From: an uncultured Bacilli bacterium
GTDB taxonomy: Bacteria > Bacillota_I > Bacilli_A > RFN20 > CAG-631
Assembly: GCA_947599835.1 (NCBI GenBank)
Contig: CANQFQ010000004.1
Coordinates: forward strand, 62,001-126,000
Length of the DNA: 64,000 nucleotides
Direction of reading: 5' to 3'
The position numbers and the translations under genes were made by a program. How positions within the stretch are numbered: position 1 is the first letter of the stretch; every line of letters begins with the position of its first letter. The notes under the pieces are model-generated. The model was not told where the DNA came from. It was given only the letters and a program-made list of their open reading frames with translations, and searched no databases. Shown one piece after another: positions 33,501 to 41,620 of the stretch.

Positions 33501-33912
33501 TGATTACTTATCTGTTGAAAATGGTTTATTAATGGATAAAGAACAAAAAGTGGTTTACTCTTATGCAATTGGTAACGCACAAACAGAATTAGTATTACCT
33601 GAAACGGTTGAAGAAATTGGCGATTATGCCTTCACTTATGCTTCTCATATCCAAAGATTTACGTTATCTCCTAACTTGAAGAAAATTGGTGCAGATGCCT
33701 TTGCATATATGACTTCTGTTTCAAGCATCGATATTCCAGCATCAGTAACGTATATCGGTAAAGAAGCTTTCGGTGGATGGGGACTTAACTCACATGCTCC
33801 TAAGATGAACTTTAATTGTACCGAAGATTATGCTATAATGCATTTCGATCAATACTATATGTCAGGAGTTGGTAGTAATGCAAAAATTACCTACAAAGAA
33901 GATGAAGAATAA
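30577..33912 (+). CDS. BspA-like leucine-rich-repeat surface lipoprotein
   Basis: 1111 residues. Signal peptide and lipobox GISSC (Cys24). Next come two copies of a short module (GIPSNNMGKNGD..GKWV and GQPSNDLGVNGD..GKWV, about 38-112), InlB-type repeats (VRFDLNGGSL, FDGWYPNG; VTITVDPGNGG, FVGWFFVD), and then a very long BspA/LRR_5 array (about 300-1100) of repeats such as TSITIPDTVK and EIGDGAFYMVDECQ. Such arrays mediate binding to host proteins or other bacteria in known BspA proteins. The array is intact, without stops. The overlap at its 3' end shows coupling to the next lipoprotein. Confidence 0.93.
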   Translation: MKKAKLLLKVLFCATVFSVGISSCSEAQNEPTTFESQGIPSNNMGKNGDRCVDSLTQDVYEKQNGKWVLIQHGTPAQLSGRGQPSNDLGVNGDFYTDTETNILYRKENGKWVVYGNAVEQFEVRFDLNGGSLSSGNTEIPPQIVAKGGWAKEPEQPTMKNATFDGWYPNGNLSQSKWSFTNAVMGDLNLVAEYAIDADSKVTITVDPGNGGSTYTYEGMAGTIARLQIPTKEGGYNFVGWFFVDPTTGEITDEQFNGTIQSTYNNRMIRAKYEKSKFQVTYRIEANDEVTITGLVNIDEVNVVIPRVVEGRRVTAIDDRAFNNRVNLTSITIPDTVKTFSAKSVTGTARLQNVTVDPTNPYFESVDGVVFTKGAAVKELVLHPIKHGDSYTVPAGVKKIGDYAFYGGSYSILEKIYFNDDLVEIGNNAFYMNPLISNLTFPSSLRKIGNGAFNCISGTYNSVLTNVTFNDGLEEIGDSAFVGAYFKDAFKLPSTVKSIGSYAFTNCTAITKFTFPRDLETLGFNAFSGATGIRELDIEAGNTHFKVEDNILYDYEMKKVVMCPSGRTDAVNIPNSVTEIGDGAFYMVDECQEYNFPTTLKRIGKQAFAHCYHLRSFTIPDSVTEIGAEAFDTCEDLTTLVIGTGIDTIPEYAFADCSKLTSITIPGNVKTIENDAFVGCSSVTSLTFNEGLTTIGNAAFMWTTAFDDGEVYQTQKPALTAIELPNSLVSIGSSAFANQGALTTVQFGNSLQTVGQFAFGSTGLQTITLSAGNNNLAVENDKILYNKAKTELIFAAPTLTGSVTLPSTLRKIDDFAFYDTRNISSINFQNTQLEEIGEGAFYFSRITTVSFGSSLRTIKDGAFSSSYIENLTFEEGVETIGESAFSGIEISTLVLPNSLQTIGTTAFAHCTSLTSVQFGNGLVTLGERAFQDCFALTGTITLPASLQNVGINPFVVTRSVASMGAGITNFAISGTSDYLSVENGLLMDKEQKVVYSYAIGNAQTELVLPETVEEIGDYAFTYASHIQRFTLSPNLKKIGADAFAYMTSVSSIDIPASVTYIGKEAFGGWGLNSHAPKMNFNCTEDYAIMHFDQYYMSGVGSNAKITYKEDEE

Positions 33913-35041
33913 ACAAACTTTTAAGATTGCAGCATGCTTTGCTGCAATCTTAATGTGTTCATCGCTTGCTTCGTGTAGTTCTAGCGATGCCAATAAAGAT
34001 TATTATATTGTGACTTATCATTATAACTTTGAAGGTGCTCCTAAAGATGTTTATTTAAAACAATATGTGATGAAAGATCAAGATTTAATGAAACCTGCTG
34101 AACCTAATCGTGTAGATTATGCTTTTTCAGGTTGGTGCACGGATAAGGAAGGCAAAAGACAATATCGGTATTTTGATGAATATGTTGAAAAAGATTTAGA
34201 TTTATATGCTTCTTGGAAAACTTATGATTCTTTATCTGATGTAGAAAAAATCAATCGTTTCATTGAACGGGTAGAATCTTTATCTGGTAATGTAATGACG
34301 ACAAGTGAACAATATAATGAAACGATTATTTATGGTTTTATGGGAACCGGTTTTTCTTCTAAAGAAGATCGATTATATCAACGATATGCTGACATTACAA
34401 CGGCCGATTACACAGCTTATAGTAAGAATGCGAGTGGAGAAGAAGTAGGTACTTTAATAGGAAAAGAACAATATTTCTATGATGATTCTAAATTTTATAG
34501 AATTTACAATGATGAAGACACCACTTCTTCAACAAATGATTCAACGTATGCTGAAGCTAATTTTAATGAAAATAATGTAGAAAATTTTCTAAATATTAAT
34601 TATGCAAATCGTAATTTCTCTATTCTAAAAGAATTAGCCGATAGTCTTGCATATCCAGTAGATGGTGTTGAAATTGATTATGGAACCGATGTTACAGAAG
34701 ATCAACAAAATTATAATAAGGAATTTAATTTTAATTATACTTATGTAACTTCTGAAACGGTAAATTATTCATTTTCACTCATCTATTATAGGGGTAGATA
34801 TTCTGATGAAATGGGCGCTTATGTTGAAGAAATTTATGAATTAGAATATGGCTTTGGTTTAACAAATGGCTTTATTGACCGTTCTAAAACGGTAGAACAA
34901 TATGTTTTTGCAATTGGTGGAGAAATTTATCAATTACAAGAAATCACAAAAGAAGCTTCTTATACTCAAGGCCCAACGGATCGTCCATTTACAGGAGAAA
35001 AATATAATCCTGAAGATTATAAAAAATTTCAATCAAATTAA
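33902..35041 (+). CDS. Lipoprotein with one InlB-like repeat and a unique domain
   Basis: 379 residues from the ATG at 33902, inside the end of the BspA-like gene; earlier starts would put residues before the signal peptide. Lipobox SLASC. One InlB-type repeat (YYIVTYHYNF, FSGWCTDKEGK, LDLYASW) is followed by about 290 residues that resemble nothing I know (VEKINRFIERVESLSGNVMT onward) and contain many Tyr. Third gene of the lipoprotein transcript; a terminator follows. Confidence 0.82.
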   Translation: MKNKQTFKIAACFAAILMCSSLASCSSSDANKDYYIVTYHYNFEGAPKDVYLKQYVMKDQDLMKPAEPNRVDYAFSGWCTDKEGKRQYRYFDEYVEKDLDLYASWKTYDSLSDVEKINRFIERVESLSGNVMTTSEQYNETIIYGFMGTGFSSKEDRLYQRYADITTADYTAYSKNASGEEVGTLIGKEQYFYDDSKFYRIYNDEDTTSSTNDSTYAEANFNENNVENFLNINYANRNFSILKELADSLAYPVDGVEIDYGTDVTEDQQNYNKEFNFNYTYVTSETVNYSFSLIYYRGRYSDEMGAYVEEIYELEYGFGLTNGFIDRSKTVEQYVFAIGGEIYQLQEITKEASYTQGPTDRPFTGEKYNPEDYKKFQSN

Positions 35042-35052
35042 AGTATTGGAAA

Positions 35053-35085
35053 TAAGGTAGTCTACGATAAGACTACCTTATTTTT
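35053..35085 (+). terminator. Terminator of the lipoprotein cluster
   Basis: TAAGGTAGTC pairs with GACTACCTTA around an eight-base loop, with T behind. Confidence 0.85.
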
Positions 35086-35120
35086 AGCCAATAAAAAGTT
35101 AGAAAGGAAGGTGAGATTAG

Positions 35121-35525
35121 ATGAAAATAGCTCTTATTGCACATGATAAGAAAAAAGAAGATATGATTCATATTGCAAATTTATATAAAAACACTTTAAA
35201 ACATCATGAAATTTATGCCACTGGGACAACCGGAGCTTTAGTTATTAAACATACCAATTTAGCGATAACTTGTTTAAAAAGTGGACCTTTAGGTGGAGAT
35301 CAACAAATTGGATCCATGATTGCTGATAGCCAATTGGATTTAGTGATTTTTTTGAGAGATCCTTTAACGAGTCAACCGCATGAACCGGATGTTAGTGCTT
35401 TGCTTCGTTTGTGTGATGTGACCAATACGCCGTTAGCAACGAATATTGCAAGTGCACATATCATGCTTACAGCGTTATCTCGAAAGGAAATTAAATGTAA
35501 AAAAATATCGAAAAAGAAAGAGTAA
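35121..35525 (+). CDS. mgsA: Methylglyoxal synthase
   Basis: 134 residues. It converts dihydroxyacetone phosphate to methylglyoxal and phosphate, a bypass of lower glycolysis. [13 protein letters not shown] at the N-terminus, [17 protein letters not shown] (phosphate loop) and [20 protein letters not shown] with the catalytic Asp and His are diagnostic. Length is normal. AAAGGAAGG lies before the start. Confidence 0.96.
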   Translation: MKIALIAHDKKKEDMIHIANLYKNTLKHHEIYATGTTGALVIKHTNLAITCLKSGPLGGDQQIGSMIADSQLDLVIFLRDPLTSQPHEPDVSALLRLCDVTNTPLATNIASAHIMLTALSRKEIKCKKISKKKE

Positions 35526-35564
35526 CTGAATCGTTTTTGAACGGAAAAGAAACTCTTTTTTTTA

Positions 35565-35593
35565 TTGAATAATCTTTTATAATTCGATATACT
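35565..35593 (+). promoter_or_regulatory. Promoter of the MBL-fold lipoprotein
   Basis: TTGAAT (35565-35570), a 17-base spacer and TATACT (35588-35593). Confidence 0.6.
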
Positions 35594-35627
35594 TTAGTTA
35601 CAAAAATGAGTCTTTGGAGATGATTTT

Positions 35628-36860
35628 ATGAAACAAAAGAAATATGTTTTTGGATTATTATTGATGATTGTTGCATTATCCTCATGCGATTTGTTTTCCA
35701 ATTCCAAAAAAACTGCCAATGATCTATCCAGTACTTCGAGCTTTAAGAATTCATCTTCAAAAGTTCAAAATTCAGGCGATTTTTTATATGGTACAGTTGA
35801 ACCAGAGTTGAAGATTCATTATATTGATTTAGGTGTTTCTGGTGATAGTATTCTCATTGATTATGGAAATTATGAAATATTGATTGATGCGGGTGGAAAT
35901 AAATCTGCCGGGACAGAAGTGATAGTTCCTTATCTAAAAAAATATGTTGAAGATCAAATCATTGAATTAACAATAGCTACCCATGGGCATGAAGATCATA
36001 TTGCAGGGTATGTTGGATTGTCCAATAAGCTGGGTGTTTTTGAAGCATTTCAATTTAAGACTATTGTGGATTCGGGTAAAGGATATGAAAATTTAACGGC
36101 ATTACAAGATGAATATAATACTAAACGAGATGCAAAAATTGCTGAAGGAAGCACATATTATACGATTCGAGATATCTTTGATCAACATTTAGAACAATGG
36201 AAAATCTCGCCGGATTTAACGTTAACTTTTTTAAATCAAAAATTTTATAATATTCCTTATACGAAAACATCTCAAAATTTAAATGATTATTCTATTTGTA
36301 ATTTAGTAGACTATCAAGGGTTAAAATTTTTATTTACTGGAGATTTAGAAGAAAATGGGGAAGCCTCATTGATAACGATGAATCAATTACCTACTGTGGA
36401 TGTTTTTAAAGCGGGGCATCATGGTTCAAAAACAGCAAGTAATGCAGAATTGTTGGAAGTGATCCAACCTAAAATGGCAATTTTTACGGCAGATTCGGCA
36501 AAAGAAGCAACCTATAAATTCCCACATCCTGAAACGATAACGCGGTTAACCTCCTATACACAAACATTTTATACGTCGTATTATAATGGGCATATTGTTT
36601 TAAATATGAAAAAAGATACTCATGACATCGAGGTTCAATGTTCAGAAAAACAAGAATCATTTCAAGTTGCGCCTTATCTTGCTTGCTATCCAACGATTGA
36701 AGCGATTGCAAATATTGGTTCAAAAATAACGACAAATTCTTTAGAAAAAATTGTTTTAGCAGAAAATTTATATACTGCTTTAAGTGAAGAAGAAAAAAGC
36801 TATGTCTATAATTATCCTACGTTAGTCGATGCAAGAGCAAAGTATGATAAATTAGGATAG
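35628..36860 (+). CDS. Secreted metallo-beta-lactamase-fold lipoprotein (ComEC C-domain-like)
   Basis: 410 residues. Lipobox LSSC (Cys20) and a Ser/Lys linker, then an MBL-fold domain (about 60-320): IHYIDLGVSGDSILID, LIDAGG, ATHGHEDHIAG (metal ligands), LFTGDLEE and FKAGHHGSKT. This is the arrangement seen in the extracellular nuclease-like domain of ComEC and in stand-alone homologues. A C-terminal piece of about 60 residues resembles small bundle modules (LYTALSEEEKSYVYNYPTL). It likely hydrolyses phosphodiesters or a similar bond outside the cell. No comEA or comEC gene is nearby. Confidence 0.87.
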   Translation: MKQKKYVFGLLLMIVALSSCDLFSNSKKTANDLSSTSSFKNSSSKVQNSGDFLYGTVEPELKIHYIDLGVSGDSILIDYGNYEILIDAGGNKSAGTEVIVPYLKKYVEDQIIELTIATHGHEDHIAGYVGLSNKLGVFEAFQFKTIVDSGKGYENLTALQDEYNTKRDAKIAEGSTYYTIRDIFDQHLEQWKISPDLTLTFLNQKFYNIPYTKTSQNLNDYSICNLVDYQGLKFLFTGDLEENGEASLITMNQLPTVDVFKAGHHGSKTASNAELLEVIQPKMAIFTADSAKEATYKFPHPETITRLTSYTQTFYTSYYNGHIVLNMKKDTHDIEVQCSEKQESFQVAPYLACYPTIEAIANIGSKITTNSLEKIVLAENLYTALSEEEKSYVYNYPTLVDARAKYDKLG

Positions 36861-36896
36861 AAACACATTGCTATTCAAAGATTCAATAGTAAAATA

Positions 36897-36950
36897 AAAT
36901 AAGGATTCAACGTTTGATTTTTCAATCAAAATCATCCTTATTTTTTTTGT
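36897..36950 (+). terminator. Terminator after the MBL-fold gene
   Basis: AAATAAGGAT pairs with ATCCTTATTT; an inner TTTGATT/AATCAAA helix extends it; a T run follows. Confidence 0.85.
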
Positions 36951-36961
36951 TATATTAGATA

Positions 36962-36993
36962 TTGACAAATCAAAAAAATAGTATACTATTTTT
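36962..36993 (+). promoter_or_regulatory. speB promoter with a 20-base palindrome
   Basis: TTGACA (36962-36967) is followed by a perfect palindrome, AAAAATAGTATACTATTTTT (36974-36993), which covers the -10 region (TACTAT at 36984, 16-base spacing). A repressor bound here would block the polyamine operon. Confidence 0.6.
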
Positions 36994-37016
36994 ATTGAAA
37001 GAATGGTGAATGTATT

Positions 37017-37910
37017 ATGAGTGATCAACCATTTCGTGGATTATTAGTAGATACGCTTGCAGAATGTGATGTAGTTTTAACAGGAATTCCTTATGATGAA
37101 GGAGCTTCTTGTGGCAGTGGTGCTCGGTTAGCACCCCAAAGAATGCGTGAATTATCTGCATTTTTACCTCCTTTATCCAAAGATGGAAAGGATTTTTCTA
37201 CATTAAAAGTCTTTGATTCTGGCGATATAATTCAATGTTCGAATTACTTTCAATCTATTGAAAAAGAAGCAATGTTACGTTATAGAAGCCATAAATTTCC
37301 TATTTTTTTAGGTGGCGATCATTCGGTTTCTATTCCTTTACAAAGAGCTTTTTTATCTTATTGTAAAGAAAATCATAAAATTCCTGCCATTGTTCATTTG
37401 GATGCTCATCCGGATATTTGTGACGTCTATGATGGCTCTAAATTTTCTCATGCTTGTACGAATCAAAGAAGTATTGAAGCAGGCTATTTACCTCAAAATA
37501 TTACCTTATTAGGTCTTCGTGGCTTTGAAAAACAAGAAATCGATTATTTTCAAAAACATCCTGAAATAGAGGTATATACAACCTCAAAAATCCAATCTTT
37601 AGGTGTTGAAAAAGTTATTGATGCGGTTTTAAAAAAATACGATGATCGGTATGCGATTTATTTGTCTTATGATATTGATATCAACGATCCAGCTTATGCA
37701 CCCGGAACAGGAACACCTGAAGCTTTTGGATTGACGAGTTTAGAAGTGTTAAAAATCATTGAAAATCTATTTCAAAAGGCCCCCATTTGTGCTTTTGATA
37801 TCGTTGAGGTATCTCCTTTATTAGATATTAATAACGTTACTTCGTGGTTAGCTTTAAAAACTTTATATGAAGTATTTCAAATTCTAAATCAAAAGAAGCA
37901 AAAGGAGTGA
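37017..37910 (+). CDS. speB: Agmatinase-like ureohydrolase
   Basis: 297 residues. The manganese-binding motifs of the arginase/agmatinase family are intact: GGDHSVSIP, VHLDAHPDI and YDIDINDPAYAPGTGTPE. The last is the form seen in agmatinases. It would hydrolyse agmatine to putrescine and urea; a formiminoglutamase or guanidino-acid hydrolase role cannot be excluded. Its stop codon lies inside the ribosome region of the following SpeD homologue, so the two are cotranscribed and coupled. The palindromic promoter suggests regulated expression. Confidence 0.9.
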   Translation: MSDQPFRGLLVDTLAECDVVLTGIPYDEGASCGSGARLAPQRMRELSAFLPPLSKDGKDFSTLKVFDSGDIIQCSNYFQSIEKEAMLRYRSHKFPIFLGGDHSVSIPLQRAFLSYCKENHKIPAIVHLDAHPDICDVYDGSKFSHACTNQRSIEAGYLPQNITLLGLRGFEKQEIDYFQKHPEIEVYTTSKIQSLGVEKVIDAVLKKYDDRYAIYLSYDIDINDPAYAPGTGTPEAFGLTSLEVLKIIENLFQKAPICAFDIVEVSPLLDINNVTSWLALKTLYEVFQILNQKKQKE

Positions 37911-37915
37911 GTAAA

Positions 37916-38725
37916 ATGAAACATGTGATGTTAGATTGTTATGGGGCAAATGAACGGCAATTAGATGATATGAAATTAATTAATGAAGTGTTGAACCGTT
38001 TGGTCTTTCAATTTCAATTAAAACCAATTGAACCACCGCAACTCTTACCTTATTATTATGGCAGTGTGAAAGAAGATATTGGGATTAGTGCAAGAGTTCT
38101 TCTAGAAGGCGGTCATGTGACGATTCATACCTTTCCAATTCGTGCTTGTTATTTTGTTGATGTTTTTTCATGGCAAGATTTTGATGTAAATGTATTAAAA
38201 AATTTTTTTATGGAAGAATTTCCATTTAATGATCAAACTTCTTTTATGGCCGTTAGAGATCGTCAAATTCCATGTTTCAATATGGTTCCTTATGATAGTA
38301 AAAAAGATTTTGGTCCACATATTTTATTAGAATTAGAAGCCTACAAAGAACCCAAAATGGAAGATTTCTTCGATTTTCTTGAAAGATTAGTTGAAAAAAT
38401 TAACATGGATCCAATCACGAGGGCTTGTGTGTTAAAAAGTACAATGAATCATCCTAAATATCTTTCTGCAATTATTATTATTGCACAAAGCCATATTGCG
38501 TTGCACTACAATTATAAAAAACATACCATTTACGCGGATATTTTTTCTTGTGCACCTTTTGATTATTCCTCCATCGGAAATGAATTTGAAATTTTAGGAA
38601 AAGTGGTTTCTAATGAACTTGTTGTACGAGGAAGTAAACATATTGATAAAGTAAAATCGGTGCATACCGCCCATTTAAAACGTTGTTGTTTATATTGGCA
38701 AAATATGATCACCAAGAAAAAATAG
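37916..38725 (+). CDS. Tandem-fused S-adenosylmethionine decarboxylase homologue (SpeD-SpeD)
   Basis: 269 residues, about twice a bacterial SpeD. Both halves align to the family. N-half: MKHVMLDCYG, SARVLLEGGHVTIHTFP, VDVFSW. C-half: GPHILLELEAY, SAIIIIAQSHIALHY, ADIFSC. Relative to known class 1 enzymes (Ser55, Ser63, His68, Cys83 in Thermotoga), the C-half keeps all four: Ser184, Ser192 (pyruvoyl-forming), His197 and Cys212, with exact spacing. The N-half keeps Ser58 and His71 but has Gly66 and Trp86 in place of the pyruvoyl Ser and the Cys. So one active site is predicted at the interface of the two halves. The ATG at 37916 has AAAGGAG eight bases before it. Substrate may be SAM or, judging from the speB neighbour, arginine. 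Confidence 0.85.
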   Translation: MKHVMLDCYGANERQLDDMKLINEVLNRLVFQFQLKPIEPPQLLPYYYGSVKEDIGISARVLLEGGHVTIHTFPIRACYFVDVFSWQDFDVNVLKNFFMEEFPFNDQTSFMAVRDRQIPCFNMVPYDSKKDFGPHILLELEAYKEPKMEDFFDFLERLVEKINMDPITRACVLKSTMNHPKYLSAIIIIAQSHIALHYNYKKHTIYADIFSCAPFDYSSIGNEFEILGKVVSNELVVRGSKHIDKVKSVHTAHLKRCCLYWQNMITKKK

Positions 38726-38752
38726 AGCATATGATAAAATAAAAAATAAGAT

Positions 38753-38781
38753 TTGACTCTATAGTCTAATTATGGTAAAAT
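38753..38781 (+). promoter_or_regulatory. Promoter of the 541-residue lipoprotein
   Basis: TTGACT (38753-38758), a 17-base spacer and TAAAAT (38776-38781). Confidence 0.7.
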
Positions 38782-38815
38782 TAAACATAATCTAAAAAAA
38801 TAGGAGGTTAGTATT

Positions 38816-40441
38816 ATGAAAAGAAAAGGATGGTTATTTTTAGGATTATTAGCATTGATTCCTTTTACAACAGGTTGCAATAAAAATGCTAAAAAAAGTG
38901 AAGCATTAGGAACAACTGAAATCAGAGAAATTGTGAATAATTTAAAATTGGCTTCGCAAAAAGTAAAAAATGTACAAAGTGTAGAACAATCTTTTGTCTA
39001 TATTGAAGGCTATGGTTCGATTGAAGAAAGTTATACCTTAGATAAGAAAATCTATGATGATAACTATTCGATAGCTTCTGGAATTGGAACTTATGTTCAA
39101 GGATTTTCTTTCAATTTGGAATATGATGTTTTTGAACAAGTATTTAGATCAGGAAATAATGCTTTGTTAATCCATGATGGTTCTGATAGTGGACAACAAA
39201 CCTTATCTTATAAGAAAACACAAGCTTTAACAGCTTTACCTAATTTAATCTATTCAGGAGTTGATACGGAAGATATTACTGCATTAAGAGAAGCATTAAA
39301 TGATGAAGAAGAAGTTTCCAAAATTTCTGGTCTTAGAGATGGTAACAATTATAGCTTTAGATACACAACTTCTGCTCCAATCGGTGGTGGATATTCTTAT
39401 GAATTACTTGTTGAAGTTAAATGTCGTAAATCTGGATTAGATTATTCTTTACTTTCTTACCATCATTTAGAAAAACAATTAGACCGTTTTGATGAAGAAG
39501 TGATGAGTTATGATTTTTCAGCAACGTATACGAATTCATCAAATGGAAAATTTACCGATGTTGAAAATTATCAAGATCAATTGTTAAATCCTAATGATTA
39601 TGCAGAAGCTTATCCAAATATGGATGTAGAAGATGTGGGTGTAGAAGGCAATGTACCTGATGAAGAATTAACATTTGTAACGAGTACCGAAGCTTTAACA
39701 GCCACTGCAACCGCTGCAAAAGTTCGTACGGAAATGACTTATTATGAAGGAACATATGCAGGTATTTTAATTGTTAATGAAGAAGATTTGAAACTTTATA
39801 AAGATATTGCAGATAAACCTTATGGTGTTATTTATGGTACAGGAACAGAAACCTACTATGCTGCTTCTAGACCTGGGACAGCAATTTTAAATTATCCTTA
39901 TACGGTACAAGAAACTGTGGATAACTTTGAAATGCAAGATAGTAGTAGACAAAATTATCGTTATAAACTTAGAGATTATAATGAATTAGGTCTTGATGAA
40001 AGTGCTAGTGAAGAAGATGATCCTGGATATACTTTACAACTTGTAGGCAAGGCGATTTCTGATTCTGCATTAGCAAATACAGTCGTTGACTTTAGAGATA
40101 CTTCTTTAACTTATTATTCTGATTGTATTGGTATGGGTTATAATAACGTTAGTTATGCAGCAGTCAAAGATGAATCTGCTGGAACCTATACTTTCTATAT
40201 GAATTTAGCTTTCCAACAAACGGATGAAAGTCCAGCAGTAGTTCAAAAATTTGTAGCTGTTTATTCTTTAACAGGTCAACCTATTTCTATTGAATACTAC
40301 GAAGCTGCTTATTACGAAACCAATATTGATCCTGAAGCTGCTTATTATACTTATAAAGAAAAGACAGAATTCTCTTACGATGATGAAGTAACAGATACCA
40401 TCACACCATTAAATCCACATGTTTATTTAGGTGTTGATTAA
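38816..40441 (+). CDS. Lipoprotein of unknown function
   Basis: 541 residues with AGGAGG before the start, signal peptide and lipobox FTTGC (Cys21). The remainder is rich in Tyr, Ser, Glu and Asp with many short beta-type segments (YSFRYTTSAPIGGGYSYELL; AVYSLTGQPISIEYYEAAY), resembling LolA/LppX-like carrier folds in a general way but without a clear motif. It is expressed alone from its own promoter and terminator. It might bind a ligand or act structurally at the surface. Confidence 0.75.
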   Translation: MKRKGWLFLGLLALIPFTTGCNKNAKKSEALGTTEIREIVNNLKLASQKVKNVQSVEQSFVYIEGYGSIEESYTLDKKIYDDNYSIASGIGTYVQGFSFNLEYDVFEQVFRSGNNALLIHDGSDSGQQTLSYKKTQALTALPNLIYSGVDTEDITALREALNDEEEVSKISGLRDGNNYSFRYTTSAPIGGGYSYELLVEVKCRKSGLDYSLLSYHHLEKQLDRFDEEVMSYDFSATYTNSSNGKFTDVENYQDQLLNPNDYAEAYPNMDVEDVGVEGNVPDEELTFVTSTEALTATATAAKVRTEMTYYEGTYAGILIVNEEDLKLYKDIADKPYGVIYGTGTETYYAASRPGTAILNYPYTVQETVDNFEMQDSSRQNYRYKLRDYNELGLDESASEEDDPGYTLQLVGKAISDSALANTVVDFRDTSLTYYSDCIGMGYNNVSYAAVKDESAGTYTFYMNLAFQQTDESPAVVQKFVAVYSLTGQPISIEYYEAAYYETNIDPEAAYYTYKEKTEFSYDDEVTDTITPLNPHVYLGVD

Positions 40442-40454
40442 TTGAAATGAATTT

Positions 40455-40485
40455 AAGGTTCTAGTTTCGGCTAGAATCTTTTTTT
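40455..40485 (+). terminator. Terminator of the lipoprotein gene
   Basis: AAGGTTCTAG pairs with CTAGAATCTT around a six-base loop, with T behind. Confidence 0.8.
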
Positions 40486-40497
40486 GTATATAAAAAA

Positions 40498-40537
40498 ATC
40501 AATGGAGAAATGGTAAATTAAATCATTTTCCATTGAT
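40498..40537 (-). terminator. Terminator of the minus-strand membrane-protein operon
   Basis: ATCAATGGA on one side pairs with TCCATTGAT on the other, extended by AAATG/CATTT; seven T follow on the minus strand. Confidence 0.75.
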
Positions 40538-40554
40538 GAATCAATCAATTTAAA

Positions 40555-41364
40555 TTATTCTATTTTATCTTGTTTTGGAGTGTTAGACTCCGTTGCATTA
40601 GTATCACTTGTTTGTTGAGGATTCGTTATCGTTGTTTGCGGTTGTGCTGGATGAATAGGTTGTTGATAAGCATTTGGAAGATCGAAGTAATTATAATGAT
40701 CTAAATTTTTTTCAAAAACCATTTTTGATTTTTCTTTACCACGATGAATTCGAGCCACATAACTTAAAGCATCCAATGAGATTTTAAAAAACAATACAAT
40801 CAAAATAATATAAAAAATTGTGGAAATATATAAATTGATATCTTGAGGATTGATTTTTTTCCAATAGACTTGAGGGATTAACGAAACTGGCATCCAAGAA
40901 ATGCCCACGACTCGAGAAGGACTCCCTGCAGCCTTTAATTCTTCATTCACCGTTTTCACGGTTTGCCATTTGAATCTTGGAAATAAATCAAAGAAATCAC
41001 TAAACACTTTTTTGGTTGTTCCTGCTGTTGAAAAAATACAATAGAACAATAATCCGACAGCGATCAATAAAATAATTCGCATTGGCCATTTAATGGCATG
41101 ATGCAGTTTCCGTCTTTCGTAGTACTTTACGGCTTTATAAAATTGATCCGGATTTGTAATAATTCGATATTGACATAACTCGACCATGTACGTATCAATT
41201 TCTTTAGCATTTTTTCTCATATGACGAGCAATCAAAGCATAGATACTACCAAATATTAATAAAATAATAATAAATAATGCAAAAAAAACTAAAAAGGCTT
41301 TTTTTGTTTTTTCATTGATTTGGACAAAGGATATCATGGAATTCATGCAATTAATTCTGTTCAT
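40555..41364 (-). CDS. Multi-pass membrane protein, unknown
   Basis: 269 residues. Membrane segments lie at about residues 22-45, 93-112 and 177-203; between the last two is a loop with MPVSLIPQVYW. The C-terminal 45 residues are Pro/Gln/Thr/Asn-rich and disordered. The start overlaps the upstream gene by 14 bases and its ribosome site (GGAG) is rather far, so an internal start is possible. Third and last gene of the operon. No family recognised. Confidence 0.65.
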   Translation of the reverse strand: MNRINCMNSMISFVQINEKTKKAFLVFFALFIIILLIFGSIYALIARHMRKNAKEIDTYMVELCQYRIITNPDQFYKAVKYYERRKLHHAIKWPMRIILLIAVGLLFYCIFSTAGTTKKVFSDFFDLFPRFKWQTVKTVNEELKAAGSPSRVVGISWMPVSLIPQVYWKKINPQDINLYISTIFYIILIVLFFKISLDALSYVARIHRGKEKSKMVFEKNLDHYNYFDLPNAYQQPIHPAQPQTTITNPQQTSDTNATESNTPKQDKIE

Positions 41365-41620
41365 TTGCTTTTTTATTTAACTCCTTTAAAACATCAAAAG
41401 TCATATTTTTTTCCTTACATAATTTTAAACGACGTTCATAAATATAGGTTTCCTTTTTGTCATATCCTTTTTTATTAAATAAACCAATGAAAGATTTATA
41501 CTCTCCATAAAAAAATAAAGCGATGGCCTTTAATAAGAACCACAAGAAGAGCACCAAATAGAAGGGACTAAAAAATAAGGCTTTCGTAGCATTTTTAAAA
41601 AACTTAAATATTTCACCCAT
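41351..41620 (-). CDS. Small membrane protein, unknown
   Basis: 89 residues with a hydrophobic segment at about 15-38 and a strongly basic C-terminal part (KKGYDKKETYIYERRLKLCK). Its ATG shares one base with the stop of the preceding gene (TAATG), so translation is coupled. Function unknown. Confidence 0.65.
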   Translation of the reverse strand: MGEIFKFFKNATKALFFSPFYLVLFLWFLLKAIALFFYGEYKSFIGLFNKKGYDKKETYIYERRLKLCKEKNMTFDVLKELNKKANEQN

